From positions 992,001 through 1,056,000 of the forward strand of contig CAVRTA010000004.1 of NCBI GenBank assembly GCA_963724135.1: a stretch of DNA of 64,000 nucleotides. The letters are read 5' to 3'. The translations under genes and the position numbers were made by a program. The DNA is from DATLGB01 sp963724135. GTDB taxonomy: Bacteria > Actinomycetota > Thermoleophilia > Solirubrobacterales > Solirubrobacteraceae. Position 1 is the stretch's first letter. Every line of letters starts with the position of its first letter. Shown one piece after another: positions 1 to 7,851 of the stretch. The notes beneath the pieces were generated by a model. It saw only the letters and a program-made list of their open reading frames with translations, was not told where the DNA came from and searched no databases.

Positions 1-582
1 CCGGACCTCGTCCGGGAACGAAGCCCAGGCGTCATCTCCCGCGACCTCGGTGATGAGCGCCTCGGCGACGGCGTCGACGCCGAAATCGGTGGCAACCTTC
101 CGGATCCGCCGTGTGACGGGCTCAGCCCACGCCACGGCTGCGGGCGCGAGCTCGCGTGACGCGTCCGGCTCGAGCAGGACGAGTGCCCGAACGAGCTCCG
201 GATATCGGATCGCAAGGTCGAGCGCCGTCGTGCCCCCGTAGCTGCGGCCGATCACCACCGCCGGCGTCGCCGCAAGCGCATCGAGAAGTGCTGCTGCGTC
301 GTCGGCCTGCTCGCCAACGGTGGTGCGCTCGTATGGAACGGGACGCTCGCTGCGGGCGCAGCCACGGCGGTCGTAGGTGATCACGCGGCCGATCCTCGCG
401 AGCTCCTTCGCCCCGTCGGCCCAGGCGATCGCCGATCCGCCGGCGCCGTGGATACAGAGGATCGGTGCACCGCTCCCGTGCTCCTCGTAGTGGAGCCGCA
501 CTCCGTTGACGGACTGAATCGGCATCTGGCCGAGGTCACCGTATGCCTGGCGAGTGCCAGCGGCATCGGGCGAACTCCCCAT
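1..582 (-). CDS. alpha/beta-hydrolase fold protein (3' end cut by window)
   Basis: Reading the minus strand from ATG 582 gives MGSSPDAAG..., then MPIQSVNGVRLHYEEHGSG, an oxyanion-loop segment LCIHGAGGS, the YDRRG turn and the nucleophile elbow GRSYGG (G-x-S-x-G, Ser nucleophile). This order is that of the alpha/beta-hydrolase family (epoxide-hydrolase or haloperoxidase-like esterases). The Asp and His of the triad would lie partly beyond the window edge. ATG 525 (MPIQ) is an alternative start that fits many homologues better. ATG 582 lies 7 nt after the stop of the HD-GYP/LuxR gene, so the two are probably co-transcribed. The substrate cannot be told from sequence. Confidence 0.8.
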   Translation of the reverse strand, partial: MGSSPDAAGTRQAYGDLGQMPIQSVNGVRLHYEEHGSGAPILCIHGAGGSAIAWADGAKELARIGRVITYDRRGCARSERPVPYERTTVGEQADDAAALLDALAATPAVVIGRSYGGTTALDLAIRYPELVRALVLLEPDASRELAPAAVAWAEPVTRRIRKVATDFGVDAVAEALITEVAGDDAWASFPDEVR

Positions 583-589
583 CTTTCGA

Positions 590-2155
590 TCAGTCAGCGA
601 GGTCGTGCCGCATGGCGAACAGGGCGGCGCCGACGCGGGTGGTGACACCCGCCTTCGCGTAGATGTGCTCGACGTGGTGGCCGGCGGTCTTCTCGGTGAT
701 CACGAGCGCCTCGGCGATCTCCTTGTTCGTGCGCCCCCGGGCGATCAGGCGCAGTACCTCGACCTCGCGCTCGGTCAGCCCCGCCGGATGGCCCTGACGC
801 ACATCGAGCAGCTGCTCGCCTCCTGCTTGCAAGACCGCATCCGTGGCCCGCTTGTCGAGCGTCCCCGCGCGCACCATCTGACCTAGCTCGGCGCGTGCAG
901 CGGCGGGACTGAGCGCAAGCCGGTGGGGGCGATCGGCCGTCATCGCGTCGTAGCAATCGGCCGCCGCCAGCAGTCGCGCGCCGACGTCGAGCTGTCCTGC
1001 CCTGGCGCCGCGGTGGTATCCGGAGCCGTCGAGACGCTCGTGATGGGAGCCGGCGAGCGGAGCAAGTGGAGCGAGCGCGCGGGAGTGCTCGAGGACGCGC
1101 TCGGTGTAGTAGGGATGCAGGCGGACGCGCTCCCACTCGCCGGCGGTCAGCGAGCCGGGCTTGTCCCAGATCCCGTTCGGCACGGCCACCCTGCCGAGGT
1201 CGTGGAGGAAGCCCGCGGCGCGGACCCGCGAGATCTCATCGCGCGCGCAGCCGAGCGCGGCCGCGGCGGTCGCCGCGAGCTCGGCCACCCGCGCGGAGTG
1301 GCCGCGCAGAAACCCGACTTTGAGGTCGGTGAACTCCCCGAAGGCCCGAGCGATGAGCTCCACACCCGCCCTCGATATGGTCGCCACCGGCGCGGGTTCG
1401 GCATCGATCATGCGGTCCCAGGCGTCCGGGGCGTCCGCGATCCGCACGAGCGCCACGGGATCGGCGAGGACGGCGTCGACGACCTGCGGATCGTGGCCCC
1501 GGCCGCGTCGGCGCCGAAGAGCCCTGATCGCCGCCTCGGCACCGCCGTCGTGAGCGAGGGCCAGGAAGTCGTGCGCGACCCTGACGATGCGAAGCGGCCG
1601 TGCGATCTCCTCGCCGGAGACCTCGCCAGGCACCCCCTTTCCATCCCAGCGTTCGGTGACCTGCCCGAGCGCCTCTCCCACCTCGTCGGGGAGGTGGAGG
1701 CGGCGGGCGAGGAGCCGGCCGCCCTCGCACAGGTTCGCCGCCACCTCCTCGAACCGCTCCTTTCCCGCGCCGATCATCCCCGCGACCAGGCGCGCGCGGT
1801 CCGGAAGGGGTCTGTCGTCCGCGAAGCGGCCGATCAGGTGGCGCATGTCCTCGAGAGGCTCGGACGCCGGGCTGATGATGCTCGCCCCACGCTGGAAGTG
1901 GATCTCGTCGCCCCCCACCCAGCCGGCGAAGAAGGACGCGCCCCCGGTGCAGCCGAGGTGCATCAGGAGCGCAACGTAATAGGCCTGCGACCGCTCCTCG
2001 CCGCTGCAATCGAGCCGGTCGGCCAACTCCATGGCAGCCAGGCAGACCCCGAGCTCGTGCTCGAGCGGCCGGCCCATGCCGAGATCGGTCGCGAGCGACA
2101 GCGCAGCCATCAACTCCGCCACCCGAATGCTGTCGTCTGGCGGCGACCCCTCCAC
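590..2155 (-). CDS. HD-GYP domain protein with C-terminal LuxR-type HTH
   Basis: 521 aa. The N-terminal half resembles a degenerate HD module: it ends in an ERWDGKGVPG signature but lacks a clear HD pair. The middle (about residues 265-440) is a canonical HD-GYP core with HDLGRVAVPNG and HHERLDGSGYHRG; the GYP triplet reads GYH. The last 65 residues are a LuxR/GerE helix-turn-helix (LTEREVEVLRLIARG, TNKEIAEAL, TAGHHVEHIYAK). HD-GYP domains hydrolyse cyclic-di-GMP or related nucleotides, so inference gives a soluble DNA-binding protein sensing or degrading a nucleotide messenger. No receiver or membrane segment is visible. It is divergent from the parvulin remnant at 2185 and upstream of the hydrolase. 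Confidence 0.85.
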   Translation of the reverse strand: MEGSPPDDSIRVAELMAALSLATDLGMGRPLEHELGVCLAAMELADRLDCSGEERSQAYYVALLMHLGCTGGASFFAGWVGGDEIHFQRGASIISPASEPLEDMRHLIGRFADDRPLPDRARLVAGMIGAGKERFEEVAANLCEGGRLLARRLHLPDEVGEALGQVTERWDGKGVPGEVSGEEIARPLRIVRVAHDFLALAHDGGAEAAIRALRRRRGRGHDPQVVDAVLADPVALVRIADAPDAWDRMIDAEPAPVATISRAGVELIARAFGEFTDLKVGFLRGHSARVAELAATAAAALGCARDEISRVRAAGFLHDLGRVAVPNGIWDKPGSLTAGEWERVRLHPYYTERVLEHSRALAPLAPLAGSHHERLDGSGYHRGARAGQLDVGARLLAAADCYDAMTADRPHRLALSPAAARAELGQMVRAGTLDKRATDAVLQAGGEQLLDVRQGHPAGLTEREVEVLRLIARGRTNKEIAEALVITEKTAGHHVEHIYAKAGVTTRVGAALFAMRHDLAD

Positions 2156-2184
2156 GTGAGCAGTCTAAATCGGGCTCTCACGTT

Positions 2185-2811
2185 GTGGCCGTCAGCGATC
2201 AGGAGATCGAGCGCTATTACCGCCGCTACCGCGAGCGCTTCACGATCCCCGATCGCCGTGACCTGCTCGTCGTGCTCTCGAAGACCAAGGGCGAGGCTGC
2301 GGCAGCGCGAGCCCGGATCGAGGCGGGCGAACGCTGGGCCGCCGTGGCGAAGGACGTGTCGATCGACCGGTCCTCCGCCTCGCAGGGCGGCAAGATTCGC
2401 GGGCTCGCCGAGGGACAACAGGAAAGAGCGTTCGACCGTGCCCTCTTCGCCGCTGATCGAGGCGAGCTCCGCGGCCCCGTCCGAACCCGGTTGGGCTGGT
2501 ACGTCTTCAAGGTCACCAGGATCAGGGCGGCCAGACGGCTGTCGCTCGAGCGGGCCAGACGAACGATCGCCAGCATCCTGCGCTCACAACGAGAACAGCA
2601 GGCGCTCGACACGTTCGTTCGGGACTTCACGAGGCGCTGGAGGGCCCGGACGATCTGTCGTCGGGGGTACCGCATCAGCGACTGCGCCAACGGTCCCGAG
2701 GCGCGCTGGGAATCGACCATCGCGGATCCGTCGTCAGGACCACGGTGGCGGCGAGTGCGACACGGTGGTCGCGGTTCCAGGGCGGCCCGAGGGTCGCTCG
2801 AGGACCGCTGA
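2185..2811 (+). pseudogene. PpiC/parvulin-type peptidyl-prolyl isomerase, N-terminally truncated remnant
   Basis: The frame opens at GTG 2185 directly in the parvulin domain (VSDQEIERYYRRYRERF, then DVSIDRSSASQGGKI and LGWYVFKVTRI), followed by the helical tail FTRRWRARTICRRGY and SDCANGP that usually closes secreted PpiC/SurA-like proteins of this group. The signal peptide and SurA-N region that should precede it are missing, because the divergent HD-GYP gene starts 30 bp away. The 38 residues after SDCANGP look non-homologous and run antisense over the next gene, so the natural stop also seems lost. Without a signal peptide it could not act outside the membrane. A short cytoplasmic isomerase remains possible. 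Confidence 0.55.
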
Positions 2812-3274
2812 GGACCTCGTCCGCTCGCTCGCCCAGAAGGGCGGCCGCCTCCGCCTCGACGTGCTTGGCGTCGTAGCAGTGAACGTGCCAGCCGCGCTCG
2901 TGGGCCAGGTCCGCGAGCGCGTGGCGGTACATGATCGCGTCGGCGCGGGCCTCGTACGGCGCGCGGCGCTGGAGAGCGATGTCATCGGGGAAGTCGGCGG
3001 GCCAGAAGCGCAGCGAGATCGAGACGACGGGCGCGGGCAGCGCGGCGGCGAGCTCGTCGAGCGCCGCCCCGGTCGCACTGAGCACCGAGGCGCGCGCGGT
3101 GTCGGCGAGGGCCGCGGCCTTGGTGTCGTCGAGACGCCCGCGGTCGTAGTGGATCGGCGCGGCGGAGACGCCGGGCTCGACGAGCTCGATCCGCCGGCGG
3201 TCGATGACGGCGTGGTCGGCATCGGCCGTGACAGCGACCGCCCAGCCCAGGTGATCGGCGATTCCCAGGTGCAG
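2675..3274 (-). CDS. conserved protein of unknown function, probable CTG start
   Basis: The recognisable protein begins LHLGIADHLGWAVAVTAD and runs about 190 aa, through RRRIELVEPGVSAAPIHY, ISLRFWPADFPDDI, YEARADAIMYRHALADL and HCYDAKHVEAEAAALLG to GPPWNRDHRVALAAT. I recall similar actinobacterial hypothetical proteins starting almost exactly here. No ATG, GTG or TTG occurs near this point. CTG 3274 sits about 6 nt after AAGAGG, a fair Shine-Dalgarno, and 10 nt after the stop of the upstream secreted-protein gene. The open frame continues up to 3436, but that part overlaps the neighbour and looks non-coding. The last 25 residues are unusual and overlap the parvulin remnant tail to tail. Function unknown. 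Confidence 0.55.
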   Translation of the reverse strand: MHLGIADHLGWAVAVTADADHAVIDRRRIELVEPGVSAAPIHYDRGRLDDTKAAALADTARASVLSATGAALDELAAALPAPVVSISLRFWPADFPDDIALQRRAPYEARADAIMYRHALADLAHERGWHVHCYDAKHVEAEAAALLGERADEVLSGPRATLGPPWNRDHRVALAATVVLTTDPRWSIPSAPRDRWRSR

Positions 3275-3284
3275 GCGCTGCCTC

Positions 3285-3827
3285 TTAGCAGCCGTATAGC
3301 GAATCGAACGCGTCGGCCCTCGCGGTGTCGGCGCCGCCGCCGCAGTCGAGGGTGTCGTACGAGCCGTTGCGGATGTCGAAGTCGTCGTTGCCCGGGCCGG
3401 CGTCGAGCCAGTTGCCGAAGCCGAACGAGCCGGCATCGCTGAGGTCCACGCGATCGTTGCCGTACCCGGCGCTGACCTGCTGGGAGTAGAAGCCGCCGGA
3501 GACGGTCGCCACGTCGGCGAGGTTGCCGAGCGACAGGGAGAGGGTCGCCACCGGGTAGTCGTGGTCGAGCGAGCAGCGGATCACGCGGCCGGCCGTCTTC
3601 ACGCAGCCCGGGCCGACCTGCGTGTTTGCGTTCCCGGACTCGATGATGAGAAAGGAAGCGGCGGACAGCCCGGTCGGATCGGGCTGGACGGTGAGGATGT
3701 TCTTCTCGCCCGACCACGCGGAGATGACCAGCGAGTCGTAGTTGACGTACGCCGTCAGCGCGTGCGCGGGCGCGGCAGCGCCGAACACGATCGCCCCGCA
3801 CAGGACAGCCACCCACCTACCGCGCAT
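3285..3827 (-). CDS. secreted RTX-like repeat protein
   Basis: 180 aa. A clear signal peptide (MRGRWVAVLCGAIVFGAAA, cleavage near AHA-LT) precedes a beta-rich domain. The C-terminal third carries degenerate RTX/haemolysin-type nonapeptides (SAGYGNDRVDLSD, DAGPGNDDFDIRN, DCGGGADTARAD) that would form a calcium-binding beta roll, and the protein ends in a single Cys (DSLYGC). Start ATG 3827 is preceded by GGAGGCGGGG, a good ribosome site. It is probably exported and surface-loose or cell-wall associated. Its stop lies 10 nt before the likely CTG start of the next gene, suggesting one transcript. Partner and role unknown. Confidence 0.75.
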   Translation of the reverse strand: MRGRWVAVLCGAIVFGAAAPAHALTAYVNYDSLVISAWSGEKNILTVQPDPTGLSAASFLIIESGNANTQVGPGCVKTAGRVIRCSLDHDYPVATLSLSLGNLADVATVSGGFYSQQVSAGYGNDRVDLSDAGSFGFGNWLDAGPGNDDFDIRNGSYDTLDCGGGADTARADAFDSLYGC

Positions 3828-3887
3828 CCCCGCCTCCCGAGTCGTAAGGAGTGGCGAGCGTACCTGTCGCCGCGCGCGACCGCGCCG

Positions 3888-5288
3888 CTAGCGCGGCCGG
3901 CGGCGCTTGTTGAGGCCCTTGTAGGCGCGCGTGACCTTGATGATCTCGGCGCCGTGCATGCGCTTGAGCTCGCGCGGGTTGCAGCGCACCTTGTCACGCT
4001 TGCCGCGCCCGGCGAACACGGTCGCCTTGCGGCCCGCGGTCGCGACGTTGATCTTGTCGTTGCCGCGCCCGCCGCGGACGCGGTCGGCCCCGTAGCCGGC
4101 GTTGATCGTGTCGTTGCCGCGCCCGCCGAACAGGCGGTCGGTCTTGCCGTCACCGTTGACGATGTCGCGCGCCCGGCCGCCGTACATCCGGTCGCGGCCC
4201 TGGCCGCCGGTGATGAAGTCCTTGGCGCGGCCGCCCTGGATGCAGTCGCGGCCGCGGCCGCCGTCGATTCGATCCGTCCCGCCCAAGCCGAGGATGCGGT
4301 CGCGGCGGTTGGTGCCGGTGATGCGGTCACGGCCCTTGGTCCCGAGCACCACGTAGAGGGGGCCGGGCTTGCGCTTGACGCAGGCGCTCCTGCCGAACAA
4401 TCGCCGCGCCTGCGGCAGTGTCATGACGGTCCCGCCGGACGGCCCCGTGTAGGGCGGGCCGACGACCACGGACCCGGGCCCGGTGATGTCTCCGACCGGG
4501 TTGCCGGGCGTCTGGCTGCCGGGCGCCGGGATCACGCAGACGTTGTGGGAGACGTCGTAGACCGAACCGGGCGGGCACACGCTCGGTGGCAGCGCCGGGG
4601 GCGGCGTGCCGCTGGACGGAGGCTGGCAGGCGTTGCCGTTCATCCCCAGCTTCGACTCGGCGAGGATCACCTCGGCGAACGGCGCCTCGCCGCGGATCAG
4701 CGTCACGCGGGCGGCACGCACCGCCTTGCCGCCGTTCGGCAGGTCGACGACCTCGTTGAGCCTTACCTCGACCAGCGCGCCGACGGCTTCGCTGAGCGCG
4801 TCGGTGATCGGCTGCACCGCGCCGTCGAGGACGATCGGTGTCCCGGCCAGGGTGATCGTCGCGACCTGGGATGCCGGGGTGTACTGCGGGACGCCGGCGA
4901 CGCAGGCCGCGCTGATGCTCGAGGTGGCTGAGCTGACGCCCAGGAACGGCCCGCCGAGGATCACCTCGGCCGCCTCGATGCCAGCCGCGGCGACCGGGTT
5001 CGACAGGTGCGGCGTCTGGCCCTTCGGGTCGACCGCCGCGTATGCGGTGCGCGCCGTGATCAGAGCGTTGAGCGAGAACGCCTCGCCCACGTTCGGGAGC
5101 CCCGCGATGGCCAGTTGGCACGGCTGCCCGTCACCGCCGGCCGTCACCGGGTTGAGCTTCGAGCCTCCGGCGAACTGCACCGTGACTGCGTTGGCGGTGC
5201 AGGAGAACGACGGCTCGCCGGCCGCCCGCGCGTCCGTCGCTCCGCAAAGTAGGACGAGCGCGGCGAGGACAGGCAGGGCGCGGGCGAT
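3888..5288 (-). CDS. secreted protein with C-terminal RTX beta-roll; ATC start proposed
   Basis: About 466 aa. A signal peptide (ARALPVLAALVLLCGATDARA) leads to a Cys-containing beta domain of about 220 aa, a Pro-rich linker with a CPPGSVYDVSHNVC loop, then about ten RTX-like nonapeptides (TKGRDRITGTNRRD, GRGRDCIQGG, GRGNDTINAG, GRGNDKINVA) and a basic tail. The RTX repeats suggest calcium-driven folding after export. No ATG, GTG or TTG lies in frame between the DMT gene and the signal peptide. The homology-sensible start is ATC at 5286-5288, exactly 6 nt after TACGCT, so a leaderless message is inferred. The long open frame further upstream (to 5732) is antisense shadow of the DMT gene. Confidence 0.7.
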   Translation of the reverse strand: MARALPVLAALVLLCGATDARAAGEPSFSCTANAVTVQFAGGSKLNPVTAGGDGQPCQLAIAGLPNVGEAFSLNALITARTAYAAVDPKGQTPHLSNPVAAAGIEAAEVILGGPFLGVSSATSSISAACVAGVPQYTPASQVATITLAGTPIVLDGAVQPITDALSEAVGALVEVRLNEVVDLPNGGKAVRAARVTLIRGEAPFAEVILAESKLGMNGNACQPPSSGTPPPALPPSVCPPGSVYDVSHNVCVIPAPGSQTPGNPVGDITGPGSVVVGPPYTGPSGGTVMTLPQARRLFGRSACVKRKPGPLYVVLGTKGRDRITGTNRRDRILGLGGTDRIDGGRGRDCIQGGRAKDFITGGQGRDRMYGGRARDIVNGDGKTDRLFGGRGNDTINAGYGADRVRGGRGNDKINVATAGRKATVFAGRGKRDKVRCNPRELKRMHGAEIIKVTRAYKGLNKRRRPR

Positions 5289-5294
5289 GGGTAG

Positions 5295-5300
5295 AGCGTA
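5295..5300 (-). promoter_or_regulatory. -10-like TANNNT element of the RTX protein gene
   Basis: TACGCT on the minus strand, followed by 6 nt and the ATC where the signal peptide begins. The spacing puts transcription start on or next to the start codon. No Shine-Dalgarno is present. Confidence 0.4.
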
Positions 5301-5335
5301 CCCGTGCCGGCGCCCGCCCGCGCCGGGTCGATGCC

Positions 5336-5341
5336 TACCGT
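5336..5341 (+). promoter_or_regulatory. -10-like TANNNT element of the DMT transporter gene
   Basis: TACCGT is followed by 8 nt and the GTG start at 5350, with no Shine-Dalgarno. This fits a leaderless transcript. It lies back to back with the minus-strand element at 5295-5300. Confidence 0.4.
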
Positions 5342-5349
5342 TTGCGTAG

Positions 5350-6228
5350 GTGCCCGTCTCGGTCCAGCTCGGCCTGCTGCTCGCACTCGCGTGCTCCGTG
5401 GTGGCCAGCGTCGGCTTCCTGCTCAAGCAGAAGGGGGCGGTCGGCGCGCCCCCGGTCGAGTGGCGGCGGCCGTGGGCGTCGACGATCGCCCTGTTCAGCA
5501 ACCGCTGGTGGACGCTGGGGATCGTCGTCGCGATGGGGGCGTGGGGCCTGCACGTCGCGGCGCTCGCGCTGGCGCCGATCAGCCTCGTGCAGAGCGTCAT
5601 CGCCGGCGGGCTGGTCCTGCTGACCGTGATCGCCGACCGGCTGTTCGGGCTGACGGTCAGCCGCCGCGAGTGGATCGGCGTCGCGGTGACCGCGCTCGGC
5701 CTGACGCTGCTCGCCGCCACCCTCGGCAACACCGGCGACAGCGCGCACGGCCACTGGGAGCCCGCCGGCCTGACGGCCTACTGCGGGGTCCTCACCGCCG
5801 CGGCCTTCGGCGCCGCGGCCCTGGTGCGCGCCGATCCGCCGCACGCCGGACCGATGCTGGGGCTGGCCGCGGGCCTGCTGTGGGGTGCGAGCGACGTCTC
5901 GATCAAGGCACTCAGCGCGCGGCTGCCCGACCTCGGCGGCCTGGTCCTGCTGCACCCGCTCGCACTCGCGATCGCGCTGCTGTCGCTGACCGGCCTCGTG
6001 GTCTCCGCGCGCTCGCTCCAGCTCGGCCCCGCGGTCGCGGTGATCGCGATCACGAGCGCCGCGGGCAACGTCGTCACGATCGCGGCCGGGCCGGTCGTCT
6101 TCGGCGAGCCGCTGCCGGAGGGGACGCTCGAGCTCACGCTGCGCATCGTCGCGTTCGCGCTGGTGTGCACCGCGGCTGCTCTCACTACTCCACGAGTACC
6201 CGCAGCGCAGCAAGCAGGCGCTCCGTAG
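5350..6228 (+). CDS. DMT/EamA-like multispanning transporter
   Basis: 292 aa with about nine to ten hydrophobic segments, arranged as two related halves (first half to about residue 130, second from GLTAYCGVLTAAAFG). Features match the drug/metabolite transporter superfamily, with some likeness to NIPA/Mg-type members (QKGAVGAPPVEWRRPW after helix 1, then SLVQSVIAGGLVLLTVIADRL). The ISLVQSV and AITSAAGNVVTI segments are typical pore-lining helices. Start GTG 5350 places the first membrane helix immediately after it. The 3' end overlaps the convergent aminotransferase by 44 bp. The substrate cannot be predicted. Confidence 0.75.
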   Translation: MPVSVQLGLLLALACSVVASVGFLLKQKGAVGAPPVEWRRPWASTIALFSNRWWTLGIVVAMGAWGLHVAALALAPISLVQSVIAGGLVLLTVIADRLFGLTVSRREWIGVAVTALGLTLLAATLGNTGDSAHGHWEPAGLTAYCGVLTAAAFGAAALVRADPPHAGPMLGLAAGLLWGASDVSIKALSARLPDLGGLVLLHPLALAIALLSLTGLVVSARSLQLGPAVAVIAITSAAGNVVTIAAGPVVFGEPLPEGTLELTLRIVAFALVCTAAALTTPRVPAAQQAGAP

Positions 6229-7315
6229 CCGGGCGGTCGCGCAACGTGACGCGGACGTGCTCCTCGTCGTCCCACTCGGCGCCCGAGGTGACGTGGATGC
6301 GCTGACCGGCGAGCCCGTGGGCGATCTGTGCGGCGGTCATCCCTTCTCCGCGCAGCCACACGAGATGGACCTGCGACGGATCGACGGTGAACGGCAGTTC
6401 GTCGAGCCCCTTGGACAGACGCGCCCGCTCCCGCGCGGCCAGCAGCCGGCGGTGCTCGAGCCGCATCTCCGCCCGCCCGTGGTCCTCGAGCGCCGCCGTG
6501 ACCGCGGCCTGGGCGGGTGTCGCCACGCCCTGCCCCGGCGTGAGCGCTCCGAGCAGCGCGGCGTCCTCGGCCGAGCCGATCACGTAGCCGACGCGCAGGC
6601 CGGCGATGCCCCACGCCTTCGAGAACGAGCGCAGCACGAGCAGGTTCGGGAGCTCGCCGAGCAGCGGGACGGCGGAGGCGTCGGCGCCGGCGAGCTCCAC
6701 CAGCGCCTCGTCGACGATCACCGTGATCTCCGGCCGCAGCCCCTCGGCGAACGCGCGCAGGTCGTCACGAGGCACGACCGCGCCAGTCGGGTCGTTGGGA
6801 GAGCAGATGACCACGGCGCGCGTGCGCTCGGTGACCGCGGCGGCGAGCCCCTCCAGATCGACCACCCCGCCCGGCCGCAGCGGCACCGGCACGGGCTGGG
6901 CGCCCGCCCGGCCGGCGAGCGCGGGCAGCGGCGCCCACGACGGCCACGGCAGCACCGCGTCGCCGCCGACCGCGAGCTCGCGCAGCGCCGCCTGCAGCAG
7001 CTGCCCGGCTCCGTGGCCGAGCGCGATCTGCCCCTCGGGTACGCCGTGGTACCGGGCGATCGCGGCCACCGCGGGGCCGGCGCCGGGCTCGGGATAGAGG
7101 TTGATCGATCGCCGTAGCGCGAACGTCGCGGCGTTGACGATCTCCGGGTCGGGCGGCTCATGCCAGGCCGACGTGCGCAGGTCGAGCTCGTCCACGCGCG
7201 CGAGCTCGAGCGCGCGCTGCTCCCGGCGCGAGGCGATCAGGCGCGCGGCGTTCTCCTCCGGGGACATCGCCTCGAACTGCCGGTAGTAGTCGACGAGCCG
7301 GCGGCGCCCGCTCAC
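6185..7315 (-). CDS. HisC-like class I/II PLP-dependent aminotransferase
   Basis: 376 aa, the usual length for histidinol-phosphate or cobalamin-type (CobD/HisC) aminotransferases. Visible landmarks are the N-terminal arm ending INLYPEPGAGPAV, the SPNDPTGAVV loop, VIVDEALVEL and the PLP-binding lysine in SFSKAWGIAGLRVGY, with a final Arg-rich RVTLRDRPATERLL that binds the substrate carboxylate or phosphate. GTG 7315 overlaps the stop of the small membrane protein gene (GTGA), which fixes the start and implies translational coupling. HisC is one assignment; the threonine-phosphate decarboxylase CobD is similar, and sequence alone does not decide. The cobalamin adenosyltransferase and B12 operon 1.5 kb away make CobD worth considering. 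Confidence 0.8.
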   Translation of the reverse strand: MSGRRRLVDYYRQFEAMSPEENAARLIASRREQRALELARVDELDLRTSAWHEPPDPEIVNAATFALRRSINLYPEPGAGPAVAAIARYHGVPEGQIALGHGAGQLLQAALRELAVGGDAVLPWPSWAPLPALAGRAGAQPVPVPLRPGGVVDLEGLAAAVTERTRAVVICSPNDPTGAVVPRDDLRAFAEGLRPEITVIVDEALVELAGADASAVPLLGELPNLLVLRSFSKAWGIAGLRVGYVIGSAEDAALLGALTPGQGVATPAQAAVTAALEDHGRAEMRLEHRRLLAARERARLSKGLDELPFTVDPSQVHLVWLRGEGMTAAQIAHGLAGQRIHVTSGAEWDDEEHVRVTLRDRPATERLLAALRVLVE

Positions 7316-7795
7316 GTGCCGCGTCCCGGCATGATCGTCGAGCCCGGGCCCTCGACGAGCACGAACCAGAGCAGGAAGCCGCCGCCGGCGACCACGGCGG
7401 TCCACATGAAGACGCGGCCGAGCACGCCCTCCTTCTGGTCGTGGCCTGCGGCGCGGCGCAGGATCCGCCACAGCGAGTCCATGCGGACCGCCACCCACAG
7501 CGTCGCGAACACGCCCGCCAGCAGCCCGAGGAACGCGGCGAGGATGCCCACGAAGACGCTGCCGGTCCAGTAGTTGACCTGCGAGCCGACCCACAGCCAG
7601 CCCAGCGGCTGGGGTCCCCAGCAGCTGATCACGACGAGGATCTCGAGCCCGAGCAGCGCGTTGGCGAGCGGTCCCGTCGATGCGCTGGCGGCGGTCGCCC
7701 GCGCGCCGCGGCGCCGCGCGGTACTTCAGCGGCGCGGTGCCGGGTCGGCGCCCGATGAACAGCCCACCGGTGTCCGTCGGGTCATTGCGCGGCAC
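7312..7795 (-). pseudogene. small membrane protein gene with an apparent frameshift
   Basis: One reading frame from GTG 7795 gives PRNDPTDTGGLFIGRRPG and then a basic segment ending IDGTA. A second frame continues at once with ANALLGLEILVVISCWGP, WLWVGSQVNYWTG and two more membrane helices, and ends at 7312. Read together they form one plausible 160-residue protein: a cytoplasmic basic N-terminus, three or four membrane segments and a conserved AAGHDQKEGV loop. One extra base between GCT and GCC near 7664-7670 breaks the frame. The stop overlaps the aminotransferase start. It may be a real mutation, a sequencing error or, less likely, programmed frameshifting. The cognate function is unknown. 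Confidence 0.6.
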
Positions 7796-7838
7796 CCGGG
7801 AGACGGTACCCGCCAAACGTTGTGTTAATGCGAGTGCG

Positions 7839-7844
7839 TAGCGT
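7839..7844 (+). promoter_or_regulatory. -10-like TANNNT element before the PAP2 gene
   Basis: TAGCGT is followed by 7 nt and GTG 7852. There is no Shine-Dalgarno, so this supports GTG 7852 rather than ATG 7828 as the start. Confidence 0.35.
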
Positions 7845-7851
7845 GGAACGG

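Noticed and set aside
923..3442. Very long plus-strand open frame (839 aa) opposite the HD-GYP gene
   Set aside because: Low-complexity Arg/Gly/Ala composition and no domains; it is the antisense shadow of the HD-GYP gene at very high GC.
4327..5121. 264-aa minus-strand frame inside the RTX protein gene
   Set aside because: Arg-rich out-of-frame reading of the true gene; the RTX nonapeptides lie in the other frame.
7822..7851. GTG 7822 / ATG 7828 as the PAP2 start
   Set aside because: Adds a polar stretch before the first helix and overlaps the -10-like element; GTG 7852 fits better, though this is not certain.
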